Source of the DNA: Xanthomonas albilineans
GTDB lineage: Bacteria > Pseudomonadota > Gammaproteobacteria > Xanthomonadales > Xanthomonadaceae
Assembly: GCF_002939705.1 (NCBI RefSeq)
Contig: NZ_MDCB01000011.1
Location: 1-64,000 of the forward strand
Direction: 5' to 3'
DNA length: 64,000 nucleotides
Shown: piece by piece, positions 40,757-52,851 of the stretch
How positions within the stretch are numbered: position 1 is the stretch's first letter
Layout of the letters: each line of letters begins with the position of its first letter
Made by a program: the position numbers and the translations under genes
The notes under the pieces: generated by a model
What the model saw: only the letters and a program-made list of their open reading frames with translations
Database searches by the model: none
What the model was told of the DNA's origin: nothing

Positions 40757-41532
40757 GTCGGCTGACCCAACGCCGCGCTGAGGCCACCAACCCAACCGGC
40801 GAGCGTTTCCAGCGCCTGATAGCGAGTGAGATCGACCTGAATCGGGGTGATCGAGATGAAGCCCGTGCGCACCGCATGGAAATCGGTGCCCGGGCCAGCA
40901 TCCTGCTCACGTCCGGCGGGGCCGATCCAATACACGGTGCAACCGCGCGGGTCCGATTGCGGCAGGCACGCTTCGGAACGGTGGCGATTGCCGAGCCGGG
41001 TGACCTCGAACCCTTTGATTTCCTGCCACGGCAGGTCGGGCACGTTGACGTTGAGGATGGTGTCCGCCGGTAGCGGATCGGCCTTCAGTCGCGCCACGAT
41101 CTCAATGGCGGCCCGCGCGGCGGTCTGAAAATGCTGCGGTGCGTGGTTACGCGCGGCCAGCGACACCGCCACCGCGGGCAGACCCAGAAAGCGGCCTTCC
41201 ATCGCCGCCGACACCGTCCCGGAATAGATCACGTCGTCGCCGAGGTTGGGCGCATTGTTGATCCCGGAGACCACCATGTCCGGCTCGAAGTCGAGCATGC
41301 CGGTCAGCGCCAGATGCACGCAGTCGGTCGGCGTCCCGGCAACGCTGTACGTGTCGCGGTCGATGCGCTTGAGTCGGATCGGCAGATCCAGGGTCAGCGA
41401 GTTGCTCGCGCCGGAGCGATCGCGGTCGGGCGCGACCACCGTCAACTGATGGCCGGCACTGCGCAGATGCTCGGCCAGCATGCGGATGCCGGGAGCGTCG
41501 ACGCCATCGTCGTTGCTGACTAGAACGCGCAT
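40753..41532 (-). CDS. surE: 5'/3'-nucleotidase SurE
   Basis: A 259-residue survival protein with nucleotidase and exopolyphosphatase activity. The metal site is made by [15 protein letters not shown] (Asp8, Asp9) with SGASNSLTL and [15 protein letters not shown]. It is the first gene of surE-pcm-yqaA-nlpD on minus and overlaps pcm by 4 bases. The 226-base region upstream, shared with the divergent smr gene, should hold its promoter. Confidence 0.96.
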   Translation of the reverse strand: MRVLVSNDDGVDAPGIRMLAEHLRSAGHQLTVVAPDRDRSGASNSLTLDLPIRLKRIDRDTYSVAGTPTDCVHLALTGMLDFEPDMVVSGINNAPNLGDDVIYSGTVSAAMEGRFLGLPAVAVSLAARNHAPQHFQTAARAAIEIVARLKADPLPADTILNVNVPDLPWQEIKGFEVTRLGNRHRSEACLPQSDPRGCTVYWIGPAGREQDAGPGTDFHAVRTGFISITPIQVDLTRYQALETLAGWVGGLSAALGQPT

Positions 41533-41758
41533 TTCACCTCTAACTAATTGATTCTAAAGCAACACATACAGACGAAACCTGAGCGTACCAACGCTGGTAC
41601 CAACACCTTGTTTCGATGAAATGAATGCGTCGGCAAGTCGCACATAATGCCCGTTAGCGGCCCCCCAGCGCCACCTTCGCGCTAGCGTTGGCGCACCAGC
41701 TTGCCCCCGGACGGCGCCATTTCCCCTCAACCTACACGACACACTCTAAGCTGTGCGC

Positions 41759-42292
41759 ATGTCGCACCCCGAAGACCAAGACTCCACCGCCTTGTTCCGC
41801 GCGGCGATCGGGCCGGTAACGCCGCTCAACGCGACGCCGCCGGCCAATACCAAGCCACGGCCCAAACCGCGTGCGCGCATGGCCGAACACGACGATGCCC
41901 AAGCGCAAAGTGAGTTCCACACGCTGCTGCGCGAACGTGCGCCGCTGGAGGCCGGCGACATCGCCAGCTATCGCCGCGCGCATCTGCCGGCGCGGCTGTT
42001 CCAACGCCTGCGCAAGGGCCAGTTCTCGGTCCAGGACGAGCTGGACCTGCACGGCGCCACCACCACGCAAGCCGAGGCGCTGCTACGCCAGTTCCTGATC
42101 GAAGCGCACGCGCACGAATTGGGTTGCGTGCGCATCGTGCATGGCAAGGGTCTGCAATCGGGCAGCACGCCTTTGTTGAAGAACCTGGTGGACCGCCTGT
42201 TGCGCCAGCGCAACGACGTGTTGGCGTTCCATTCCGCGCCACCGGCCCAGGGCGGCACCGGCGCGCTGCTGGTGCTGCTGGCGCGGCGCTGA
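41759..42292 (+). CDS. Smr-domain protein (SmrA/YdaL type)
   Basis: A 177-residue protein with an unstructured, Pro-rich N-terminus and a C-terminal Smr domain starting near residue 95. The catalytic-type motif ELDLHGATTTQAEALLRQFL is followed by VRIVHGKGLQSG and a C-terminal ALLVLL strand. Small MutS-related domains are nucleases or RNA/DNA binders; the target of this one is unknown. A GTG two codons earlier is also possible. It stands alone between divergent surE and convergent truD. Confidence 0.88.
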   Translation: MSHPEDQDSTALFRAAIGPVTPLNATPPANTKPRPKPRARMAEHDDAQAQSEFHTLLRERAPLEAGDIASYRRAHLPARLFQRLRKGQFSVQDELDLHGATTTQAEALLRQFLIEAHAHELGCVRIVHGKGLQSGSTPLLKNLVDRLLRQRNDVLAFHSAPPAQGGTGALLVLLARR

Positions 42293-42302
42293 CACCGCGC
42301 GG

Positions 42303-43367
42303 TCACGGCAATGCAGCGGGCGAGTCGTCGCGCGTCTGGCCGGCGTCGACGACCTCGCCCAGTTCGTGCAGCAGCGCCGTGGCGTAACTGCCCGGTGGCA
42401 GTGCGAAGCGTAACTCCAGCACATCATCGTGCCCGTCCAGCCAACGCCAATGCAGATCGGCCACACGTAAACGAGTCGCACGCCGTTCCTGTTTCAATCC
42501 CTCACGTTCCAGCCCCTCGCGTAGGCGCAGCGCAAGCGTATCGTCCAATGCCGCCAGTTCCAGTGCTTGCGCCGCATCGGCGCTGCGCAGTGCGCCGCTT
42601 CCCCACAGTGGCGCCGAGGGATGGATATCGAAGCACTGCAACCGCGCGGCCAGCGCCTCGGTCCATGGCTCCGGACCGAACACGCTGCGACTGCCATCGA
42701 GCATCCACACCTCGCCGTCGAGCGGGCCATCCCAGTTGCCAGCGCTCACGCGCGCCGACAGCACCCGATTGAACAATTCCGAACGCGCCGCGGACAGCAG
42801 CAGCGCACGCTGCTCGCGACGCACCCGACGCCCGCCGAACATTGCCAGCGCGGCCGCGACGTTGCCACCGTCGCGGCCGAAGCGCTGCTCGCCGAACCAG
42901 TTGGGAATGCCGCGCGCGGCAATCTGCGCCAGCCGCGCATCGATCGCGGCGCGCGCGCCACGCACTTCGCGTAACACCAAAATAAAGGCATTGCCGGCCA
43001 GCGCGCCACGCGGCAACTTGCGATTGTGCCAGTGCGTTTCCAGCACTTGCAGGTCGGCATCGTGCAACGTCTCCAGTGCTGGAGCCACGCGTTTGGGCAA
43101 ATGCACCGAGAAACGCTGGGTGGTGACCGCATGACGATCCTTCATGCCCGCATAGCCGATCGCCATCTCTGCCACGCCGGCCCACTGCGCCAGGCGGCGC
43201 ACGACAAACGCGGTGTTCATGCCGCGCTTGCGCACGCGCAGCAGCAAGTGCTCGCCCTCGCCGCTCGGCGCGAATGCGGGCATTTCGTCAACCTGAAAGT
43301 CTTCCGCCGCACAACGCATGCGCGCCTGCAGCGACGCCACGCCGAACGCGCGCGGCAATGCGCTCAC
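42303..43367 (-). CDS. truD: tRNA pseudouridine(13) synthase
   Basis: A 354-residue TruD pseudouridine synthase that modifies U13 of tRNA-Glu. The catalytic Asp is in [14 protein letters not shown] near residue 80, and FQVDEMPAF and [14 protein letters not shown] are TruD hallmarks. Its start overlaps the ispF stop (ATGA). The ispD-ispF-truD-surE order is well known in gammaproteobacteria; here a single smr gene on plus is inserted between truD and surE. Confidence 0.95.
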   Translation of the reverse strand: MSALPRAFGVASLQARMRCAAEDFQVDEMPAFAPSGEGEHLLLRVRKRGMNTAFVVRRLAQWAGVAEMAIGYAGMKDRHAVTTQRFSVHLPKRVAPALETLHDADLQVLETHWHNRKLPRGALAGNAFILVLREVRGARAAIDARLAQIAARGIPNWFGEQRFGRDGGNVAAALAMFGGRRVRREQRALLLSAARSELFNRVLSARVSAGNWDGPLDGEVWMLDGSRSVFGPEPWTEALAARLQCFDIHPSAPLWGSGALRSADAAQALELAALDDTLALRLREGLEREGLKQERRATRLRVADLHWRWLDGHDDVLELRFALPPGSYATALLHELGEVVDAGQTRDDSPAALP

Positions 43368-43861
43368 CGCGCCACCAGCAGCACCACCGCCTGGGCCGCG
43401 ATGCCTTCACCGCGACCGGTGAAGCCGAGCTTTTCGCTGGTGGTGGCCTTGACGCTGACGCAATCCACCTCGACCTGGAGCAAGCCGGCCAGACGCGTGC
43501 GCATCGCCAGCGCATGCGGGCCGACCTTCGGCAACTCGCAGACCACGGTGATGTCGGCATTGCCCAGGCGCCAGCCGCGCTCGCGCAACAGGCTGTCGCA
43601 ATGGACTAGGAACTGCGCGCTGTCGGCACCTTTCCAACGCGGATCGGAAGGCGGGAAATGCTGGCCGATATCGCCCAGCGCCAATGCACCGAGCAAGGCA
43701 TCGCACAACGCATGTATCACCACGTCGCCGTCACTGTGGGCCAGCACGCCGTGCGCGTGGGGGACGCGCACGCCGCCCAGCATCACGTGGTCGCCATCGC
43801 CGAAGGCATGGACATCGTAACCCTGGCCGATACGGAAGGGAGGCAAGTCAGACATCGACAT
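43364..43861 (-). CDS. ispF: 2-C-methyl-D-erythritol 2,4-cyclodiphosphate synthase
   Basis: A 165-residue trimeric MEP-pathway enzyme. The zinc ligands are Asp and His in GQGYDVHAF and the His in [21 protein letters not shown]; the substrate loop is AHSDGD. ATG at 43861 is used, but the ATG two codons later (MSDLPP) is equally likely; neither has a strong ribosome site. It is 81 bases after ispD and overlaps truD by 4 bases. Confidence 0.95.
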   Translation of the reverse strand: MSMSDLPPFRIGQGYDVHAFGDGDHVMLGGVRVPHAHGVLAHSDGDVVIHALCDALLGALALGDIGQHFPPSDPRWKGADSAQFLVHCDSLLRERGWRLGNADITVVCELPKVGPHALAMRTRLAGLLQVEVDCVSVKATTSEKLGFTGRGEGIAAQAVVLLVAR

Positions 43862-43942
43862 AGAGATGGAAACGTCGTCCGGAAAAGAGAGAAGTTCGCA
43901 CGCCGCACCGGAGCGCAGCGCCGGTCGTGCACAACGGGCCGG

Positions 43943-44644
43943 TCACGGTTGCCCTTCGCGCTGGAACAGCGCGAATTCGAAGCGCGCCAGATCGGCCGGG
44001 GTGGTGATCTTGAAGTTGTCCTCCGCCCCCTCGATCAGAAGCGGCCGCAGCCCCAGCAATTCCATTGCCATCGCGTCGTCGGTGACCTCCACCCCAGTCG
44101 CTTCGGCCTGCTCCAGCGCACGACTCAACTGCAAACGACGAAACAATTGCGGGGTCAGCGCGCGCCACAGGCGCTCGCGCGGCTCGGTCCCGTCGATGCC
44201 ACCATCGTCGCCAGCGCGCTTGAGCGTGTCGCGCACCGGCGCGGCCAGAATCGCACCGACGGGATCCCCGCGCCCGGTCTCCAGCAAGCGGTCCAGATCG
44301 GCCAGCGCCAGATTGGGACGCGCCGCGTCGTGCACCAGCACGAAATCGTCCGGCTTGACCGTCTCCGGCAAGGCATGCAGCGCGGCCAGCACCGAGCCGG
44401 CCCGACTGCCCGCGCCGAGGCAGGTCAGCACCGGCTTGCCGGCCATTTCGGTCCAGCCGGGCCACTGCACATCGTCGACGCCGAGCGCGACCATCGCCCC
44501 CGCCACCGCCGGATGCACCAACAGCGCCTCCAGCGCGTGCGCGAGCAAAGGACGCCCACCCGCCTGCAGATACTGTTTGGGTGTGACACCCCCGAATCGA
44601 GTGCTACGACCAGCCGCCGGCACCACCGCCCAGACCGCCGCCAT
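43943..44644 (-). CDS. ispD: 2-C-methyl-D-erythritol 4-phosphate cytidylyltransferase
   Basis: A 233-residue nucleotidyltransferase of the MEP isoprenoid pathway. The CTP-binding motif is [29 protein letters not shown] contains the metal-binding Asp, and [13 protein letters not shown] is the C-terminal signature. It overlaps the ftsB stop by one base and is followed by ispF. Length is normal. Confidence 0.96.
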   Translation of the reverse strand: MAAVWAVVPAAGRSTRFGGVTPKQYLQAGGRPLLAHALEALLVHPAVAGAMVALGVDDVQWPGWTEMAGKPVLTCLGAGSRAGSVLAALHALPETVKPDDFVLVHDAARPNLALADLDRLLETGRGDPVGAILAAPVRDTLKRAGDDGGIDGTEPRERLWRALTPQLFRRLQLSRALEQAEATGVEVTDDAMAMELLGLRPLLIEGAEDNFKITTPADLARFEFALFQREGQP

Positions 44645-44997
44645 CAGGGTTGCTCGCCTGGGGCCGGGGACTCCGGCGAAGCGGGCGCGGCAGCGTCCGG
44701 CGCATTGGGCACCGGCGCGTTCTCAACCACGCGGTAGAACTTCTCGCCAGGTTTGATCATGCCCAGTTCGCTGCGCGCGCGCTCCTCGATGGCCGCCTCG
44801 CCGTCCTTGAGATCCTTGACCTCGGCGGCGAGCGCGGCGTTGCGTTGTTGCAATCCTTCGTTATCGCGCTTCTGGTGCTCGACCTGACTCTCGAGCACCA
44901 GCACCTCGCCGGAATTTCCCGGACCGAACCAGAAGCGGTACTGCAACCACGCCAGCAGTCCCGCCAGCACCAGCAACAGCCAGCGCCAGTTGCGCAC
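44644..44997 (-). CDS. ftsB: Cell division protein FtsB
   Basis: A 117-residue bitopic protein of the FtsQBL division complex. One transmembrane helix ([19 protein letters not shown]) is followed by a periplasmic coiled coil ([20 protein letters not shown] and on to KDLKDGE) and the conserved [21 protein letters not shown] Pro/Ala-rich tail ends it. It begins 2 bases after the eno stop and overlaps ispD by one base, the conserved eno-ftsB-ispD-ispF operon. Confidence 0.94.
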   Translation of the reverse strand: MRNWRWLLLVLAGLLAWLQYRFWFGPGNSGEVLVLESQVEHQKRDNEGLQQRNAALAAEVKDLKDGEAAIEERARSELGMIKPGEKFYRVVENAPVPNAPDAAAPASPESPAPGEQP

Positions 44998-44999
44998 GA

Positions 45000-46304
<1,305 letters not shown>

Positions 46305-46450
46305 TTACCAGGAATAAAGGGGGAAGGCGGCAAACCATCGGATTATCGCCGTAGTGCCGCAGCTTGCCAAATACGTCACGCGTTGCTGCAACGTGACCCA
46401 TGCAGGGGCGAGGCTCGACAGCGCAGGCGCCCAGTGTGCGGCGCACCGGG

Positions 46451-47287
46451 TCAGCCCAGGTCGTGTTCGGGAAAGCCACTGCGCTTGGCGATGGCATCCA
46501 GCGCCAGCAAGGTTTCCAGCAAGCCTTCCATCCGCTCCAGCGGCCAGGCATTGGGGCCATCGGACAGGGCCTTCGCCGGATCGGGATGGGTCTCGGCGAA
46601 CACGCCGGCCACGCCCACCGCGACCGCCGCGCGCGCCAGCACCGGCACGAACTCGCGCTGGCCGCCGGAACTGCTGCCCTGCCCGCCAGGCAACTGCACC
46701 GAATGGGTGGCATCGAACACCACCGGACAGCCGGTCTCGCGCATCACGCTGAGCGAGCGCATGTCGCTGACCAGGTTGTTGTAACCGAAGCTGGCACCGC
46801 GCTCGCAGACCATGATCTGCGCGTTACCGGTGGACTTGGCCTTTTCCACCACCGGCTTCATGTCCCATGGCGACAGGAACTGGCCCTTCTTGATGTTGAC
46901 CGGCTTGCCGGCGGCGCACACGTTCTTGATGAAATCGGTCTGCCGCACCAGGAACGCCGGGGTCTGCAACACATCCACCACCGCCGCCACTTCGTGCAGC
47001 GGGGTGTATTCGTGTACGTCGGTCAACACCGGCACGCCGATCTGGCGCTTCACCGCCTCCAGCACCTTGAGCCCCTGCTCCAGGCCGGGGCCACGGAAGC
47101 TGGTACCGGAAGTGCGGTTGGCCTTGTCGAAGCTGGACTTGAACACGAAATGGATGCCCAGCTTGTCGGTGATTTCCTTGAGCTTGCCGGCGACGTCGAG
47201 CTGCAGCTGCATCGACTCGATCACGCATGGGCCGGCGATCAGAAACAACGGCTGATCCAGACCGACATCGAAGCCACACAGTTTCAT
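46451..47287 (-). CDS. kdsA: 3-deoxy-8-phosphooctulonate (KDO8P) synthase
   Basis: A 278-residue aldolase that condenses phosphoenolpyruvate with arabinose 5-phosphate, the first step to the Kdo sugar of lipopolysaccharide. The phosphoenolpyruvate-binding region is [11 protein letters not shown] at residue 15, with [21 protein letters not shown] and [13 protein letters not shown] following. It lies between pyrG and eno as in other Xanthomonadaceae. Asn in KANRTS suggests the metal-independent class. Confidence 0.96.
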   Translation of the reverse strand: MKLCGFDVGLDQPLFLIAGPCVIESMQLQLDVAGKLKEITDKLGIHFVFKSSFDKANRTSGTSFRGPGLEQGLKVLEAVKRQIGVPVLTDVHEYTPLHEVAAVVDVLQTPAFLVRQTDFIKNVCAAGKPVNIKKGQFLSPWDMKPVVEKAKSTGNAQIMVCERGASFGYNNLVSDMRSLSVMRETGCPVVFDATHSVQLPGGQGSSSGGQREFVPVLARAAVAVGVAGVFAETHPDPAKALSDGPNAWPLERMEGLLETLLALDAIAKRSGFPEHDLG

Positions 47288-47499
47288 CAGATCACCTATC
47301 GGTTGAACCCTACTCCCAACGGGAGAGGGATGCGGGCGCGAAGCACCGCGAAATCACTCCCCCCTCCCGCCGGAAGAAGGGATGGCGTGGAAACGCGGGC
47401 GCAGCCCGGTGAAGGCGAAGGCGCAAGACGGCACATGTGCGCGCACTCGGCAACTGGCGTTTACTGTCCGCGAAAAGGGAGTCATGCGCCGACGAACAC

Positions 47500-49555
<2,056 letters not shown>

Positions 49556-49723
49556 GGCAGGACTCCTCTTGAAACCTGCGACGGAGATGGGAATGCCGTC
49601 GCGCTTTTGCCATGGTCAGCCTAGCGCAACAGCGCCACACCCGCCCTGAATACCGGGCCACGTGCAAAAAAACCCCGCAGCCCGCACACTTCCGACTCTG
49701 CTTCGCGCCACCTGTTGAGACGC

Positions 49724-51613
49724 ATGAACACCCGCTACAACGCTGCCGACATCGAAGTTCTCTCTGGTCTGGACCCGGTCAAACGCCGGCCCGGCATGTA
49801 CACCGACACCTCACGCCCCAATCATCTGGCGCAAGAGGTCATCGACAACGCCGTGGACGAGGCGCTGGCCGGCCATGCCCGGCACATCGAGGTGACGCTG
49901 TACAAGGACGGCAGTTGCGAAGTCTCCGACGACGGCCGCGGCATGCCGGTGGACATCCACCCGGAAGAAAAAATCTCCGGTGTCGAACTGATCCTCACCC
50001 GGCTGCACGCCGGCGGCAAGTTCAGCGACCGCAACTACACCTTCAGCGGCGGCCTGCATGGCGTCGGTGTCAGCGTGGTCAACGCCCTGTCCAAGCAGGT
50101 GCAACTGTTCATCCGGCGCGAGGGCAACGAGTACCGCATGGCCTTCGCCGACGGCCATGCGGCCTCCAAGCTGGAAATCGTCGGCAGCGTCGGCAAGAAG
50201 AACACCGGCACGCGCTTGCGCTTCTGGCCCGACCCCAACTACTTCGACACACCCAAGTTCGCCGTGCGCGCGCTGCGCCACCTGCTGCGCGCCAAGGCCG
50301 TGCTATGCCCCGGCCTGACCGTCAAGCTGCACGACGAGGCGACAGACGAGCATGACACTTGGCACTTCGAGGATGGTCTGCGCGATTACCTGCGCGGAGA
50401 ACTGGCCGAACGCGAACTACTGCCGGCCGATCTCTTCGTTGGCAGCCTCAAGAAGGACCGCGAAATCGTCGACTGGGCGGCGGCCTGGGTGGTCGATGGC
50501 GACCTGGTGCAGGAGAGCTACGTCAACCTGATTCCCACCGCACAGCACGGCACCCACGTCAACGGCCTGCGCAGCGGCTTGACCGATGCGCTGCGCGAAT
50601 TCTGCGATTTCCGCAACTTACTACCGCGCGGGGTGAAGCTGGCGCCGGAAGACGTGTGGGATCGCGTCGCCTTCGTGCTGTCGCTGAAGATGACCGACCC
50701 GCAGTTCAGCGGGCAAACCAAGGAACGCCTGTCCTCGCGCCAGGCCGCCGGCTTCATCGAGGGCGCCGCGCACGATGCCTTCAGCCTATGGCTGAACCAG
50801 AACGTGGAGACCGGCACGCGCATCGCGCAGATCGCGATCGACCGCGCCAGCGCACGCCTGAAAACCGAAAAGCAGATCACCCGCAAAAAAGTGACCCAGG
50901 GCCCGGCGCTGCCGGGCAAGTTGGCCGACTGCATCAGCCAGGACCTCTCGCGCACCGAATTGTTCCTGGTGGAAGGCGACTCCGCAGGCGGCAGCGCCAG
51001 ACAGGCGCGCGACAAGGACTTCCAAGCGATCCTGCCGTTACGCGGCAAGATCCTCAATACCTGGGAAGTGGCCTCCGGTAGCGTGCTGGCCTCCGAGGAA
51101 GTGCACAATCTGGCCATCGCCATCGGCTGCGACCCGGGCAAGGAAGAGATCGATGGTCTGCGCTATGGCAAGGTGGTGATTCTGGCCGACGCCGACTCCG
51201 ATGGTCTGCACATCGCCACGCTGCTGACGGCACTGTTCCTGCGTCACTTCCCGTCACTGGTCAAGGCCGGCCATGTCTTCGTGGCGATGCCGCCGCTGTT
51301 CCGCGTGGACGTAGGCAAGCAAGTGTTCTACGCGCTGGACGAGGAAGAAAAGCGCTCGCTGCTGGAAAAGATCGCGCGCGAGAAGATCAAGGGCCAAGTC
51401 AGCGTGACCCGCTTCAAGGGCCTGGGCGAGATGAATCCCCAGCAGTTGCGCGAATCCACCATCCACCCCGACACCCGCCGACTGGTGCAATTGACCGTGG
51501 ACGAAGGCGACGACACCCGCGCGTTGATGGACATGCTGCTGGCCAAAAAACGCGCCAGCGACCGCAAGCAATGGCTGGAGACCAAGGGCGACCTGGCGTC
51601 GCTGGATGTCTAG
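49724..51613 (+). CDS. parE: DNA topoisomerase IV subunit B
   Basis: A 629-residue type II topoisomerase ATPase subunit that works with ParC to decatenate chromosomes. The GHKL ATPase site shows EVIDNAVDEALAGHA, SDDGRGMPVDIHP and GGLHGVGVSVVNAL. The Toprim domain contains FLVEGDSAGGSARQARD and ILADADSDGLH. Length and LPLRGKILNTWEV favour ParE over GyrB. ATG at 49724 is chosen; a TTG three codons earlier is open. The Lys normal after EGDSAGGSA is Arg here (residue 426, codon AGA). Confidence 0.95.
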   Translation: MNTRYNAADIEVLSGLDPVKRRPGMYTDTSRPNHLAQEVIDNAVDEALAGHARHIEVTLYKDGSCEVSDDGRGMPVDIHPEEKISGVELILTRLHAGGKFSDRNYTFSGGLHGVGVSVVNALSKQVQLFIRREGNEYRMAFADGHAASKLEIVGSVGKKNTGTRLRFWPDPNYFDTPKFAVRALRHLLRAKAVLCPGLTVKLHDEATDEHDTWHFEDGLRDYLRGELAERELLPADLFVGSLKKDREIVDWAAAWVVDGDLVQESYVNLIPTAQHGTHVNGLRSGLTDALREFCDFRNLLPRGVKLAPEDVWDRVAFVLSLKMTDPQFSGQTKERLSSRQAAGFIEGAAHDAFSLWLNQNVETGTRIAQIAIDRASARLKTEKQITRKKVTQGPALPGKLADCISQDLSRTELFLVEGDSAGGSARQARDKDFQAILPLRGKILNTWEVASGSVLASEEVHNLAIAIGCDPGKEEIDGLRYGKVVILADADSDGLHIATLLTALFLRHFPSLVKAGHVFVAMPPLFRVDVGKQVFYALDEEEKRSLLEKIAREKIKGQVSVTRFKGLGEMNPQQLRESTIHPDTRRLVQLTVDEGDDTRALMDMLLAKKRASDRKQWLETKGDLASLDV

Positions 51614-52851
51614 GCCGCATGATGCACCACTGAAGTGAATGCCAAGTCGCCTGGAGCGCGCAGCAACGACGTTGCGCATCTTGTGTAGACAGGCAGAGTC
51701 CGCCTGGGCGGCGCCACGCAACACCACCTGCGCACCAGCGACAACCAACGCATCGCACTTCAGCAGGGAACAGCACGCTCCAGGAAGCCCAAGTGCGACA
51801 AGCCGCAACGCAGGAACGGATCCTGACGCCACCGTAGCGCGGACATCGTCGCGTGCCACATTGGGATGGACATCGAGACGGAGGGTAAGGACTGTAGAGA
51901 CCAACGACAGTATCGCGCGAGGCGAGGCGAGGCGCTCAAGCGCCCCACCACATCGCCACAGTCAAGGAAACGACAGCGAAACGAAGCGTATTGAAAGCAC
52001 CGTGAGGTGGAACGTACCGCGCGCCCATCTGCCTATAGGCGGCCATTGGGACAGTCGCTCAATTAGTTCCCATGCGCTTCGCACAGACCCAAGACGGCGG
52101 TATACGCAGTCAACACCATCACACATTACAAATGCTCATACGCAAGCTCGGCCGCATGCTGACGCATGCATGAAAACGACGATACCACGCCCGCATCGCG
52201 GACACTGGTCATGCAGAACGCATCCGATCAACGACAAGTCAATCCGACGCGAGGAACAACTCCGCAAAACATCCAGGCGATGTTCAACGAAAACCGCACG
52301 CCAACGAACACAAGATGCGCCGACCAGGGGACAACGTTAGTTTGGAACATCCAGAGTTCACCATTCCTTATCCGCCGGACAGAATCTTGCACAAGGATGA
52401 AAAAGGTGCGCGAACTCACACATCCATCAACGCACCTACATCGCACAACATGTAGATTTGGATTGCCGCCCTAGACTTCGGTAGACAACTCTCATTGATG
52501 CATGAAAACCAGCCACGCACTCCAAGAAACAGACTTTTTTCCTGAGGCGATGTGTGATGGCTGTATATCTCAGCGCCTCTCGATCAACGCAATGATCTTC
52601 ATCATGTTACATGCACTTTGATGAGATAACGTTGACCTTCAACTGTGCGATTGGCGTGTTGCGCAATCAGCGTCAACGCGCCGATTTGCCTAGCTTGTGA
52701 CTTACCCAAAATCATGTAAATGGCGGCTCTGCAATTAATTAAAAATAAGTAAAAACACCCATCATCCCCATCAATTCGCGCCCCTACCGGGCAGCAATTT
52801 CGGTTGTGACCGAGATGCTATGCAAGCGACTCCAACAAGGATGCATATTTC
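51614..52851. other. Long non-coding stretch upstream of the NRPS gene
   Basis: About 1.24 kb with no convincing gene. Open frames in it (for example 51639-52340 on plus) are rich in Arg, Thr and Ser and match no family. The last 370 bases are clearly richer in A and T than the neighbouring genes, with a TTAATTAAAAATAAGTAAAA patch at 52735-52754 about 100 bases before the NRPS start. This is probably the NRPS promoter region together with decayed sequence. Confidence 0.55.
52629..52678. promoter_or_regulatory. Nested dyad upstream of the NRPS gene
   Basis: The outer arms CGTTGAC (52630-52636) and GTCAACG (52672-52678) enclose inner arms GATTG and CAATC, with the exact palindrome TTGCGCAA near the centre. 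It could be an operator or a structured leader for the NRPS transcript. Seen by eye; no function is shown. Confidence 0.3.

Noticed and set aside
51639-52340. 233-codon plus frame in the gap before the NRPS
   Set aside because: Arg/Thr/Ser-rich, no ribosome site, no domain; more likely chance or decay.
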